Shown piece by piece: positions 1 through 10,190 of a stretch of 64,000 bases of DNA. Within the stretch, counting starts at the first letter, position 1. Each line of letters starts with the position of its first letter. Made by a program: the position numbers and the translations under genes. The DNA comes from Nemertoderma westbladi (lineage: Eukaryota; Xenacoelomorpha; Nemertodermatida; Nemertodermatidae): NCBI GenBank assembly GCA_032718475.1, contig JAUCBJ010007777.1:1-64000 (forward strand), written 5' to 3'. The notes beneath the pieces are model-generated. The model was not told the origin of the DNA. It ran no database searches and saw only the letters and a program-made list of their open reading frames with translations.

Positions 1-130
1 GGGGGGGGGACAGGGTGACATTCCCCCATTACAATATCAACAATATACTCGAACAGCAACGAGAACACCGAACCCCCTGGACGAGAACAGGTCGTGCGAC
101 ACGGAAATATGGAGGGGGCCGTTAACCCCA

Positions 131-1069
131 ATGATATATCCGACGCAAAGGTCAACAGATAGGACGAACGGACCGCACCCAACGGCAGAATCTGTACACC
201 ATCCATCGAACCCATTGGAAGCACAGGCGATGGGAATGGCGATGCTAATCGATGCATTAAAGACCAGGATCGAGTTACCATCAGTCGAGCCATTTAAACT
301 CGATGGAAGTAGGCCGGAAGAATATCTGTAGTTTCGGCGCATGTACAGTAACGAGATATTAAGTAAGAACTTGACGCGGGCGGAGTGCCTAAAATATCTA
401 CAGGTGTATACGGGAGGCCCAGCATACGACATTGTGAGGCAGTACCAGGGCATCGAGGGCGGCTTCACGACAGCATGGCGGGCGCTAGACAGGGAATACG
501 GACACCCAGCCAAGATCATCTGGCAAACCCTGAGAGGTATAACATCGGGTGGCCTACAGGACAACCCCGTTAGCATAAAGACCTTTGCAAACAAGGTCGA
601 GAAGGCGTTAATCGTGTTAAAGACGCTAGACGCGCCATACGAACTCAACGCATCTAATAACATCACCACGATAGCGCAGGCACTGCCAATCTGGCTGCGG
701 AGCAAGTGGAGGAAGATTGCCTTCTCCACTCGAGAGAAGAAAGGTGCGGAGCCGGGGCTGGAGGAAATGTCAAACTTCCTCAACTACGAAGCCGAGTTGA
801 TAACAGACCCAGTCTATAGTGAGGATAGTTTGGGGAAGGCGCCAAAGACCGAATACAACGGGCCTGGACCCGAACATAATCCGACAGATCCATTCTCGAG
901 AGTAAGACAGTCGCTACCACACGCGGCCACACAGGGGGCTACAAGCCCACAGTTAGCTGGGAGTAGGGCCACACCGTGGCAGGGACAGAAAGAAAATAAC
1001 ACCATAAATAAAATAATCCCAACATACCCAGTAGGCCGAGTACAGACAACCAAAACACTAAATCGGTAG
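131..1069 (+). pseudogene. BEL/Pao Gag fragment with in-frame TAG
   Basis: An open frame of 66 codons (131-331) and one of 242 codons (341-1069) lie in the same frame, separated by a single TAG at 329-331 with readable Gag sequence on both sides. The second part has the pattern of the Pao retrotransposon Gag domain (DUF1759 type): a leucine-rich segment, then GGPAYDIV, then TAWRALDREYGHP, then a helical stretch ending in LRSKWRKIAF. This domain normally forms the capsid-like core of the particle. A CAG to TAG change would explain the stop, but readthrough cannot be excluded. The frame ends in a Pro/Gln-rich tail, and homology continues in another frame from about 1012. Confidence 0.65.
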
Positions 1070-1488
1070 ATATAAACCTACGCGCGATACGTGAAGGACT
1101 ATATAGGGAACGCTATAATCCAGGATTCGAATGTCAATTACATCGGGACGGAACCCATAAGACCATGAGTTGTAAGCACTGGCAAGCGTTGCCCAAACAA
1201 GATCGTATAGCCTACACAGACGCAAACGGACTATGTCATCGATGTGTGGTAGAAGGACACAGATCCGGAGAGTGTAGAGAAACAAGAGAGTCCGAGACTG
1301 GAGGCCAAACAATGGCTACAAGCATGACAGCAGTGGGAAGAAAGAGGAAAGTACTACTCGGGGTAGTACCAGTAAAGATATCAGGAGAGGGCGGTCGATC
1401 AGTTACGACATTAATGCTGGTCGACAGCAGTCAAACAATATACATTCCTGGACGGTATCGATTTCTCAATACCAGAGGTGGACGTTAG
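1012..1488 (+). pseudogene. BEL/Pao zinc-knuckle and degenerate protease segment
   Basis: This frame is open from 1012 and continues the Gag upstream after a one-base phase change. It encodes the Cys/His-rich block typical of Pao Gag: a Cys-containing lead-in, then CKHWQALPKQDR, then a CX2CX4HX4C knuckle (CHRCVVEGHRSGEC). Such knuckles bind element RNA. A segment resembling the start of the retropepsin follows (VVPVKISG, then LMLVDSSQT), where the catalytic D-S/T-G is replaced by VDSS. The frame then leaves the family pattern and stops at 1488, while homology moves to the next frame at about 1469. The protease looks internally deleted and inactive. Confidence 0.6.
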
Positions 1489-2167
1489 GAAGGTATCCAT
1501 CATAGTAGGAATGGACTGCCCGACGGCCCACGAGAGAACACAGACGGTCTTCGGCGAAGACAGGCAGCGGGACCCGACGGCGATCCTCACGCCGTTCAGA
1601 TGGACGCTTAGCGGCCCAGTTAAAACCAAGATTCCATCCAGGGTGACGGAGACATCAGGGTGCATGTTACCAGGCACTGTAGACACGGAGGTCGAAGAGG
1701 AGAAACAGGAGATAGTAGAGCCAGACAGGGAAGAAACAGTAAGAGAGTGGGCGGAGGAGAATGGATTTCCCAGCAAGTATCGGTATGGAGATGGAGAGGA
1801 GCGGACGGCGAGATGTCCGGAGGAGTGTCCGGTGGAGTGTCAGGAGGAAAATAGTCCAGAGCAGTGTCTAGAGGAGTGTCCAGAGGAGTGTCCGGAAGAG
1901 ATGCCGGTCCGGTTGAGAGGCATACCAACAAGGGCGAGCTCGAGTAGGAAGACAGGATGGAAAGGGATAGGACTATTGTTGTACCTTCTGTTTTGCCTGT
2001 TCTTTCACTTTCTATTCATTCTGCCGCCGGGAGATAACAAGGTGGGAGGTGGCATTTTGATGCCAGGAGACGAGAAAGTTAAGAAGGCGGCGGAGAGACC
2101 CGATTTCAGGGTGGCAGAAGAGAGAGAACCAATTCCTGGTGAGTTGGAATTGATGGAGAGAGTGTAG
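1478..2167 (+). CDS. BEL/Pao protease-RT linker fused to Cys/Glu repeats and a transmembrane tail
   Basis: The first ~50 residues match the conserved segment between protease and RT in Pao elements (VSIIVGMDCP, then PTAILTPFRWTLSGPV). Where RT should begin, the sequence becomes acidic, then a short tandem run of CPEECP-like units (DNA about 1810-1905), then one strongly hydrophobic stretch of about 18 residues (from GLLLYLLFCLF), then a charged tail ending at 2167. No RT motif is present. The hydrophobic segment could be a membrane anchor. Whether this is a designed small protein or the scar of a large deletion cannot be decided from one copy. The upstream start is arbitrary because the frame is entered from the preceding piece. 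Confidence 0.5.
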   Translation: MDVRKVSIIVGMDCPTAHERTQTVFGEDRQRDPTAILTPFRWTLSGPVKTKIPSRVTETSGCMLPGTVDTEVEEEKQEIVEPDREETVREWAEENGFPSKYRYGDGEERTARCPEECPVECQEENSPEQCLEECPEECPEEMPVRLRGIPTRASSSRKTGWKGIGLLLYLLFCLFFHFLFILPPGDNKVGGGILMPGDEKVKKAAERPDFRVAEEREPIPGELELMERV

Positions 2168-2465
2168 CGAAGAATAAGAGGACGTATAAAGGAGGCAGTG
2201 GGAGAGTGCCTACTGGAAAAAGGGGCACTTCAGAGTTAAGTCGTCCAATGTGTTGGACTGAGGGGGGTGGGAATGAGGGCGAGACGCCCTTCCCACTCGA
2301 ATAAGAATAAAATAATTATTTAAATAAAAATAATTAAATAATTAAATAATAAAATAATAAAATAGAAGTAGAAGGTAGAGAGTAAGTAGTTAGAAGATAG
2401 TTAGGTTAGAAGTCGGCGGGTAACGGAGTGTGGCATATTGTCATGCCACGAGTAGTAGTAGGTGG

Positions 2466-2740
2466 TTGTGGGCACCGGAATCGCCACGTAGAAGTAGTAG
2501 CAGAGAGAGGTTGTGGGCACCGGAAGCGCCACGTAGATGGAGGTAGTAGCAGAGGGGTTGTGGGCACCCTAAGCGCCACGTAGTTAGAAGAGTTGGCAAG
2601 AGTAGCAGAAGGGTTGTGGGCACTCTAAGCACCACGTAGTTAGCGGAGTAGAGGTAGTAGAGTTAGAGGAAGTAGAGGTAGTATCAGAGTAGGTGGAAGT
2701 AGTAAGAGAGTGGTTGTGAGCACCGCAAGCGCCACGAAGA
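2466..2740 (+). repeat. Short tandem array, ~45-57 bp units
   Basis: Copies of a TTGTGGGCACC...GCCACG unit begin at about 2466, 2511, 2558, 2614 and 2714, separated by AGTAGTAG-type spacer of varying length. The units are imperfect. The array sits inside the LTR-like tail of the first element and has no coding potential that I trust. Confidence 0.75.
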
Positions 2741-3010
2741 TAGAGGTGGTAGCAGAGTTAGAGGTAGCAGTAGAGATAGAGTTAGTAGAGAGTTAGAGAG
2801 TTCTAGTTATTAGAGTTAGTAGAAAGTTAGAGGTTTTTAGTTAGAGCTAGAAGTAGTAAGAGTTAGTAGACTTAGTAGAGTTAGGAGTTAGAGACTTAGA
2901 AGAGTTAGTAGGAGTTAGACTTAGTAGAGCTAGTTAGAGTCGGAGAGTTAGTAGAGAGTAAGATAGTTAGATAGTTAGCAATTTAGATAAGGTAGATAGT
3001 ATGATAGCAC
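2640..3010 (+). repeat. Purine-rich AGTTAGTAG low-complexity block
   Basis: Almost all bases are A, G or T on the plus strand, built from short AGTTAGTAG and GAGGTAGTAG variants with few C residues. It is degenerate simple repeat within the LTR-like region. Confidence 0.7.
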
Positions 3011-3361
3011 AGGGGTAGTATTAGAGATTGGGGCCTTAGGGAGTGGCAGAGAGTAGAGAGGAGTATGGAGAGGTGCTGCTGGCGAGAAAGAGTGCAGGAG
3101 AGTGCGATTCAGGTGTGGGGAGAGAGTAAGAGCGGAGTTCGAGTGGAGGAGTTAGAGCGGAGTTAGAGTGGTGAGAGTGTTGGGGAAACAAAAGTTGTAT
3201 GAAAGAAGCGCACGATCGGCCCGACACGAGACGCCAGAGGGTAGTGACATCATACCCATAGGGAGCGGCCTGGAAAGCCGACTCCAAGAAAAAAAAATAA
3301 CTCCACCCCACACCCGATAGTAGATCGAGTTTCCAGCGGAATTTAAGCGCACTTGAGGTTG

Positions 3362-3390
3362 ATGCTATCTTCTCACCGGGAAGATAGCAT
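3362..3390 (+). other. Perfect 11 bp hairpin
   Basis: ATGCTATCTTC at 3362-3372 is exactly complementary to GAAGATAGCAT at 3380-3390 with a seven-base loop. It lies in the putative LTR of the first element, 70 bases before a second hairpin. A role in element RNA folding is possible but not shown. Confidence 0.7.
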
Positions 3391-3460
3391 GGGGAGAGTG
3401 TGAGCATATTCAATTCCGCCACATCAACCCCTATAAAGTGGGAAAGAGCGCCCTAAGCAA

Positions 3461-3511
3461 TATTGGGAACACGAGGTTGATTGCCAATATCAACCTCGTG
3501 TCACCCCAATA
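3461..3511 (+). other. Long hairpin, 13 bp perfect core extended to ~20 bp
   Basis: ACACGAGGTTGAT at 3469-3481 pairs perfectly with ATCAACCTCGTGT at 3489-3501. The pairing extends outward through TATTGGG and CCCAATA after a small bulge. The loop is seven bases. It is in the putative LTR region. Confidence 0.7.
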
Positions 3512-3970
3512 AAATGGGAAGGAGAAACCCCAGAGAACATACACACAATGGGGGTCAGAGGTTAACCTCCAAGAGAAGGAGAGAATGACAGCAGCATGGG
3601 GAGAACACTCCCAGGGAGGTGAGGGTGAGAAGTGAGTTATTAGCCAATGGGGGGAAGGCATCAACTGAGTGACGTAACGCGGCCAACCGTGCAATATATA
3701 TTACCAGTAACCGTGTAATTCATTCACTTGTAGTAAGTCAGTACCGGAACTCTAATCACCATCTCCGTCTACTGTCAGTAATATATCATCATTTACCAGT
3801 AACTTTGCTTTCAATAACATTCACTTCAGTAATTGCTATATTGTACTATTATACCCTTGAAACTATATACACCGATCAATCAATAACTCTTTCCATCTTT
3901 TCACATACACACGGCGGGGACGCGTAGACTAGAAACCGGATAAACCGGGATCCTCGGTGGATCCCGTCAC

Positions 3971-5717
3971 AATTGTGAAAATCTAATGATTTTTAATGCT
4001 AATGCTAATGATTTAAGGCTTTTTTATAATGAGTATAAGTAGGTTATCGGTGAAAGTAATGTACAAATGCACACATGTCCAACCAGATACTATATAACAT
4101 TGGATGTGTCTCAATGATTCCCCCAAGTTTGACTCTAGAACAAATCATCCTCCGCTTTGTATGACATTGTTTTCGCCGTGAGGACAGCCTGTGCACAATC
4201 GAGTGCTTTGGCAGCCCCATGGAGAAAATAAGTGTGGTGGACATCAGCCCATGACTTTAGTGAGACGCCTCCTAAAGGATACTGGCCTTGAAGATGCGGA
4301 TTATCTCGCGAAAGGCATATGGGTGATAGGGAGTCGTGGCGGAGCAACTTTGTTGAGTTTTTATAAGCAGACATAACAGTAACATTCTTAATGCACGCTG
4401 CATTAGGGTTGTCAATTGTGGATTGCATGGTGGAAAATGATTTTGTTAAGCCGGCATAGCATCTCAATGTTCAGTTTCAATGCAGCAGGTCGATTATACA
4501 GGAGTACTGTAGTATATATGTAGTAGGTGAATGTAACCTGCTCTTTTCCCTTAATGTTTATAACGGTTATGTCGGTTGTCTGATGTCGGCTGTCGACGTA
4601 GCTTTTACACCAAGTAAAGGTGGTCGGTATATCTCTGAATCGCATTGGTATAGCTTAGAATAGGTCGGTAAATAATAGGCCGGTGTTAGCTCGGTATAGG
4701 CTGATAGGTCGGTGTAGGCCGGTGTTAGCTCGGTATAGGTCGGTGTAGCTCTGAATTGCATTGTTATAGCTTGGTATAGGACGGTATAACTCTGTATTGT
4801 ATTGTTATAGCTCAGTATGCAGTATCGGTCGCTATACCTTTTTAAGAGTCATTTTATAGGTTGGTACTGTATAACTTTGGTATAGATCGGTAGGTATAAA
4901 CTGTAGTTCGGTAGTAGATCTGTATAGTTCGGTATAAATCGGTATAGCTCGGTATAGGTCGGTAAACCTTTTAGTATAGTAGGTACCGCTCCAGATATAC
5001 AGTACTATAGTAACTGTACTACAGCACAACATGTACAGTAGTTGTGTTGTAGTGTGTTGGAAATTTATGTAGCTGAAATATTGCTAGGCAACGTTATCAA
5101 CTGGGTTCTTACTCTGCTGCATTGTTTGTAATGGTTGCGATTTCGTAATTTATTGGCCTATTACTGTATTACAATATTGCCGGTAGCGGTACCGCGGTAG
5201 GCCTACACTACAATAGTTAAGCAGTCAAGGATGCCAAGGTGTCTCTATACTGCTATGGCTATGCCCATAAAGTATTCTGATATTCCGGGTAGGGTACCGG
5301 TACTGTATTACCTATTACGGGATTGATTACGCCTATTGTATTTACCTGTTACCAAGGACTACTATACTACAGGACTGCATGACTATGACTGGCACACCCC
5401 TTCATCCGACTTCGCTAGCGAAGTCCATTGGTTTGGTATTGCTTTATACTGTTATAGCTTATAGACATTGTTACCAAAGGATTTTCATGAAATTTAGTAC
5501 ACACTCGTAATTATTAATAACATATATATTTTGATGTTAAGAAATAAAGAACGAGTGCAGCGAGGCTTTTAACAAAGGGGACGAGTGTTGTATACTAGAC
5601 GTAGTATAGTAGTCCTTGCCTGTTACTTGATTAGGCCTACCTGCCTACAGGATTACTGTATTCAAATTAGCAGTACCAGTAAGAATACCATTACTGTATT
5701 ACCTGTCGGTAATAGTC
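3971..5717. other. Gene-poor spacer with degenerate CGGTATAG repeats
   Basis: Between the first element and macroH2A I find no supported gene. From about 4640 to 4990 the DNA is a degenerate array of CGGTATAG / GGTCGGTA-type words. Beyond it, ACCGGTA and GGTACCGG palindromes recur up to the gene. The small open frames here lack codon structure and recognisable motifs. Confidence 0.6.
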
Positions 5718-5738
5718 TACTAACTTTTAATTTAACAG
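5718..5738 (+). promoter_or_regulatory. Candidate branch point and 3' splice site in the macroH2A 5' UTR
   Basis: TACTAAC at 5718-5724 is the consensus branch-point word. It is followed by a T-rich stretch and AG at 5737-5738, 18 bases before the macroH2A start codon. This arrangement is what a 5' UTR intron would leave just upstream of the coding exon. The partner donor was not identified. Confidence 0.5.
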
Positions 5739-5756
5739 CTTAAACAATACTGCAAT

Positions 5757-6863
5757 ATGTCCACCACTAAAGCACCTGTCACTAAATCCAAGAAGAGGGC
5801 GCCCCACCCGGTCTCCGGTCGCTTATCCCGCTCCTCTCGCGCTGGTGTTTACTTTCCAGTCTCCAGGGTAATGCGTTATCTGCGGCAGTCTTTTGGACGC
5901 AGGGTCCGTATTAGCGCTGGCACACCGGTATACCTCGCCGCTGTTCTAGAATACGTTTCCGCCGAGGTCCTGGAATTGGCTGGGAACGCAGCGAAGGCCA
6001 ACAAACGCTGGCGGATAACTCCGCGACACATCCTACTAGCGGTAGCGAACGATGTTGAATTGCACGAAATGTTACGCGACGTTACCATACCGCAAGGTGG
6101 CGTTCTACCCCGCATAGCCCCCGAGTTATTATTAACAAAAAAAAGATTACCAGTTAATAAACAAAAAAATATTTCCGCGATACCGGTAGCAGTTAATAAA
6201 AAAGCGACTAAAAAAAGCATTTCAATAAAAAAACCTATTGCTGCTAAGAAAACAGTTGCTGGTGCGACTAGATTAGGACCTTCTAGAACACCGTTTACAG
6301 TACTAGGAGAACGTACCCTAGGCAATGGGCAACGACTAATGGTAGTCCAGGGCGACATAACAGATGTTGTCTGCGACGCTATTGTCCACCCGTCTAGCTC
6401 TTCCCTTAGTCTAGGCGGACAGGTAGGCTGTCGGTTATCAACGGTAGGTGGCGCTGCTTTCCACAAGGGTCTGGATGAGGCGCGGGGGCAGCTGCGTGGT
6501 GGCTCGTTGCCTAGTAACGGGGCGGTTATCTCCCCGGGTTGTAACTTCGGCGCCGGTCACGTGATCCACGCCAACGGGCCCGGGAGTTGGTCTCAGGCGG
6601 CGGGCGGCGCGCTGACCGCCACCGTGGCTAGTTGTCTCGCTGTGGCCGTGGGGAACGGGTTGACTAGCATTGCGTTCCCGTGTATCGGGGCGGGGAACGC
6701 CGGGTTCCCCAAACAGGAAGCGGCTCAGGTAATCCTGAGGAGTTTGAGCGAGTACTTTAAATCGGAAAAAACTCCAGGTTGCCTCCGTAGTATTTACTTT
6801 GTTCTTTACGACCAAGAAACCATCGATATATATATTACTGAGCTGAGAAGATTGATGGATTAA
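5757..6863 (+). CDS. macroH2A: Core histone macroH2A (histone fold plus macro domain)
   Basis: The 368-residue protein has the three parts of macroH2A. Residues 18-125 are an H2A fold with [14 protein letters not shown], the [10 protein letters not shown] helix and [14 protein letters not shown]. Residues 126-175 are a Lys-rich linker. Residues 178-368 are a macro domain with QGDI (D200), GGQVG (220-224), the loop [14 protein letters not shown] (307-320) and YFVL with F348. The family replaces H2A in repressive nucleosomes, and its macro domain can bind ADP-ribose. Gln222 stands where I recall Glu in the binding form, so binding is uncertain. The length is normal. The coding region has no intron, unlike vertebrate genes, but a good acceptor lies just upstream. 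Codons are GC-rich in both folded domains, while the linker is A-rich. Confidence 0.95.
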   Translation: MSTTKAPVTKSKKRAPHPVSGRLSRSSRAGVYFPVSRVMRYLRQSFGRRVRISAGTPVYLAAVLEYVSAEVLELAGNAAKANKRWRITPRHILLAVANDVELHEMLRDVTIPQGGVLPRIAPELLLTKKRLPVNKQKNISAIPVAVNKKATKKSISIKKPIAAKKTVAGATRLGPSRTPFTVLGERTLGNGQRLMVVQGDITDVVCDAIVHPSSSSLSLGGQVGCRLSTVGGAAFHKGLDEARGQLRGGSLPSNGAVISPGCNFGAGHVIHANGPGSWSQAAGGALTATVASCLAVAVGNGLTSIAFPCIGAGNAGFPKQEAAQVILRSLSEYFKSEKTPGCLRSIYFVLYDQETIDIYITELRRLMD

Positions 6864-6953
6864 TTAACTCTAATCGTCACTATAAATAGTTTAACTATTA
6901 ATTGAATTTCTCTATTAGAACTTCAAAGAAACTAAATTGTTAGTGTATAGTAC

Positions 6954-6959
6954 AATAAA
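6954..6959 (+). terminator. Poly(A) signal for macroH2A
   Basis: AATAAA lies 91 bases after the macroH2A stop codon, in the expected place for cleavage and polyadenylation. No histone-type 3' stem-loop was seen, consistent with a replication-independent variant histone. Confidence 0.6.
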
Positions 6960-8277
6960 TACAAAATACGAAAAAGTATATTTAATTAATAATTATTCAA
7001 ATTTTAAATGTGGGTAATTATCCTATCTCCTCTCCTCCTAAAATGTTGTAAATGTTATTTGACCCTCAGCTGTTTACCACCTGTAGGTACGGATTTACTA
7101 TCGCGTTGTTTGTTGGTTCTATAGATAACATGATATTTTGAGTAACTCATCTGCTCGAATTAGGAGCCTGGCGTTTTATTTTACATATTTTTTCATAATA
7201 TTCCTAATTTTATACTTCGAGGGGATACAATTTGAATCTAGAATCCAATATGGTAATGGCATTTGAAAGAATAATTACTTATTTCCCTGTTTGGCCTACA
7301 TGGGAAAAAGTAGAACTTTTTTCACTATTCTCGAGGCATTTTATTTACCGAACGTAGGCGAGGTTAATAAAGGGTCGAGAGAATATTGAAAAAAAATGTT
7401 CTACTTTTTTTTCCCATATAATGCGTAATTTTATTCTTAAATTGGTACTTTTTGTTGCTCAATTCTTTAATAAAATATAGAACGATATTAGTGTTGCAAA
7501 ATTAATTGAACTGTAGTATTTTACTATATTGCTTCCATAGTTACTGCGATTCTAATTATTGTACTCTTCAACTCCTAATGCTGCCTCACTCAATGTTAAA
7601 TAATTTAGTGTTCTCGAATATTTATTACGTAACTAGAGAGCCGCTTAACACCAACGAGTTCCTTTTTGGAGTTCGCCTTGTAGACGATAAAGTTGCAATA
7701 ACTATTGAGTGTGCGAATGGATTTTGCTCAAATTACTTGCAAACCTTTTCTACGTCGTTGCTCTTTCAACACGTTTCATGTAATAATATTTAAAAAATTC
7801 TATCAAAAATATTTACTTTTTCGCCGGGAAAAAAAGTAAAATCAATGCAATATTGTGGATTACTTATGGTACTTCTTTATCTCCCGATCTTGGGGATATT
7901 CGATCGAAAATGTAACAATTTAAGAATAAAAATATTTTCGTTTCAGTTGAGAGGTAAATTTTAATTTCATATCTTCTATTATTTTTATCTTAATTTATTT
8001 TTTAATTGTTTACTGTAATCTATAAATTTGCTTTGTTTGTGCTTAGTGTGTGTGTACATGTATTATAGTAAAGGCATATTGCACCGTGCTATTATAGTAA
8101 GTAGACAATACGCAATTATGTGATAGATTTATTAGTTTAGATAGTTTAGATTTAAATTTATATATATTTAATTAAATTTATATATATTTAACTTCGTATC
8201 AATAATATTGTTTATTTATTAAATAATTAATGATTTTTAAGGGAGGGGGTGGGGGGTAAACCATTTTTTTCCCAAAT
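6960..8277. other. AT-rich spacer without recognised genes
   Basis: This is AT-rich DNA with scattered homopolymers and a G-rich patch at about 8240-8257. The one open frame of 95 codons has biased composition and no motif. I see nothing else here. Confidence 0.5.
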
Positions 8278-10190
8278 TAAATTGGAGAGATACGCCTATT
8301 CCTACTATCGGAAGAGACGGTAACAATACCTGCAATATCCTACTGTAAAGTTTGTAAATCAAATCATAAATCCGACCTTCTCACCAAAACAGTAAACCCC
8401 AAGTAAGCGAATATATTGCAGTATCGATCTCTTTTAACCGGTGAGGCAGAAAACAGTCTACGAGCAGACAAACTTCGATAAAACAAAATCCCGCGCAGCG
8501 AATCCTAAAATCAGGCTGACTCACTGACGGACTAAAGGGCTCGTATACTTTGCCGCGGTGTGATTTATATGGTTGGGCAAAGGGACGCTAGCTAGGTATA
8601 GAGCAGATTTGGAGATGTCTAACTAGCGAGCAAAGTGCAGTAAGGACGAAAGTTAATTTTATATATTTGAGGTGTAAATAATTTCTAACGCGCGTGTGTT
8701 AATTCTGAACGGTCAAAGCAGTTTTGCTCCTTCACATATATAATTACTGGGTACGGTGTGCATTTTACGAATATTCTAATTTTATAACTTGTAGGTCCAA
8801 TACTCACGAATGATAAGGTTCCTTCCCCTCTTGCGTATTTCCAGGACTCAAATTCAGGCATAAGGTTAATACTACGCCCAGAATTCGGCAATTTTAGGTA
8901 CCAGGTCCCTGATACTAAGAAGAGATGTGTTAGTTTACTACTGTAGGCGTACGGGTACTAATAGCTATCCTGGCTCCTATCTAGAATTTTAGTCACCCAG
9001 GTAGTCCGGGTAACTTCCTATTAGGGCGTTGGCGGGGACACGGTAGATGTTAGTATATCCCTGATAGCCTCAATTTATTTGCGCCTAGCGTAAACTGCCC
9101 TACCGCCTGAACGGTACAATCCCAATTCAGGTGAAAACACAGCAACCCCCTAGCCTACAAGTTCTGATGTAACGGACACCGTTGTACGGCAAATAGTCGC
9201 ACACACACCTGTACTTAGCAAGAGTTAAGCGTACAGTTTGCTGCACCCTAACCAATGTGTATGCCTTGTACCGGTGTGCCTACGTCCTATCTGCGTACTA
9301 GTATCTGCTCTCTCTCCCTCTCCCCCCGTAGGAATATGAAGGTCTACTGCGGTTTTTCCCTGAATCAAGACAGTACAGTCCCTATGATGTAATTTTAGGC
9401 TTGCAGCGTGTCACTACGTCTACCTTTGATCTTTTGGTCTTACACTTAGGTAGCAAGGATCGAACGCTGTCTAACCTTTCAGGCGATGGGCGAATAACAC
9501 TAGATGGTATTGCGGGTTGTCTCTCGTCTACATTCCCGTGATGTTCCCGTTCATTGCTGCGGCCCGATCTCTAGCTGGCCATCCTGTCCCTGAGTTTGTT
9601 CACCGTAGTGAAACCATATTAAAACAGATAGAAAGGCTGAGAGATGTGACTAGTATTTCTGACTTTATTACAAAACATATAATAACTATTATACAATAAA
9701 CAATGTAATCTGAAATAAGACAGAAAGCGAATGATGGAAATTGCAGTGAATAACTAATGAACAAATCGCACCTTTATATACTAAATTTGTGCTGCAATCA
9801 ATCGAGAAAATTCTCGATTGTTCTATGGGTTCTAACAAGGTTTTAAAGATAGCTTATTGGTCCAGCTAATATATAACTTGCACGACATTGGTTACAATCA
9901 AATAACTACAGCCTTATTGGTACAGACAAATGCAATTAATTTGTAGCGGTTAATTTAAATGAGTTGAAATTCTGCACAAAAAATAATTCGCACTTACTAG
10001 GATTCGAACTCGATACCTACTACACATATAATTTCCAACGCTCTACCAACTGAGCTACTGAACCACTTGACCGATAGATGCATAATAGATAGAACCAATA
10101 CTAATGAGAACTCAAAGCAATCTTTACAAAGTTAATTCGAATAAAATAAAATTTTGAAAATCCACGGCATTTAGGGAATATAATTCTATA
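8278..10190 (-). repeat. LTR-like direct repeat, copy 1 (element 3' side)
   Basis: This 1913 bp stretch recurs at 22174-24083 with roughly 1% difference. It begins at TAAATTGG and ends at TTCTATA on the plus strand, and similarity stops sharply on both sides. It contains a tRNA-like segment. Next to it on the internal side the minus strand reads ATGGAGCGG, a possible short purine primer for plus-strand synthesis. Confidence 0.85.
9989..10064 (-). other. tRNA-like sequence (SINE head or tRNA relic) inside the repeat
   Basis: Read on the minus strand it has an A-box match TAGCTCAGTTGG followed by TAGAGC, and a B-box match GAGTTCGAATCC, at tRNA spacing. The anticodon stem, T stem and acceptor ends do not pair properly, so a working tRNA is unlikely. 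A tRNA-derived SINE head or relic trapped in the long repeat fits better. The same sequence is in the other repeat copy at 23882-23957, with one visible substitution. Confidence 0.55.

Larger units (their letters stand above)
1..3970 (+). mobile_element. BEL/Pao-type LTR retrotransposon remnant (gag-protease only), 5' end missing
   Basis: Three adjoining coding pieces read in the BEL/Pao order: a Gag domain, CCHC zinc fingers, an aspartic-protease-like stretch, and the conserved segment that links protease to reverse transcriptase in this family. No reverse transcriptase, RNase H or integrase motif follows. After a short transmembrane-containing tail the frame stops at 2167, and about 1.7 kb of noncoding, hairpin-rich DNA follows that looks LTR-like. 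The window opens on a run of G, so the 5' LTR is not visible. One in-frame stop and at least two frame changes mean this copy is not a functional gene set. The outer boundaries are inferred. Confidence 0.6.
2273..3970 (+). other. Candidate 3' LTR-like region
   Basis: A G-rich purine tract (AGGGGGGTGGGAA, about 2260-2272) lies just after the last coding frame and is followed by TGAGGGCGAG. Such a purine tract followed by TG is what marks the start of a 3' LTR. The stretch then contains a GTGGGCACC repeat array, a purine-rich block, two strong hairpins and a TATA-like ATATATATTA near 3693-3702, and could end at the CA near 3970. No second copy is in the window, so this is inference from layout only. 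Confidence 0.3.

Noticed and set aside
37-783. 248-codon minus-strand frame over the first Gag
   Set aside because: It is the antisense of a recognisable Gag domain and its own translation has no family pattern.
4135-4467. 110-codon minus-strand frame near 4.3 kb
   Set aside because: The translation looks partly protein-like, but I found no family pattern or splice sites and it borders degenerate repeats.
7506-7793. 95-codon frame downstream of macroH2A
   Set aside because: AT-biased composition, no motif, no splice context.
9517-9699. 60-codon frame present identically in both 1.9 kb repeats (also 23411-23593)
   Set aside because: Identity follows from the repeats being copies of each other; there is no motif or codon evidence for a protein.
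9989-10064. Functional tRNA gene
   Set aside because: Boxes A and B match, but the acceptor, anticodon and T stems do not pair.
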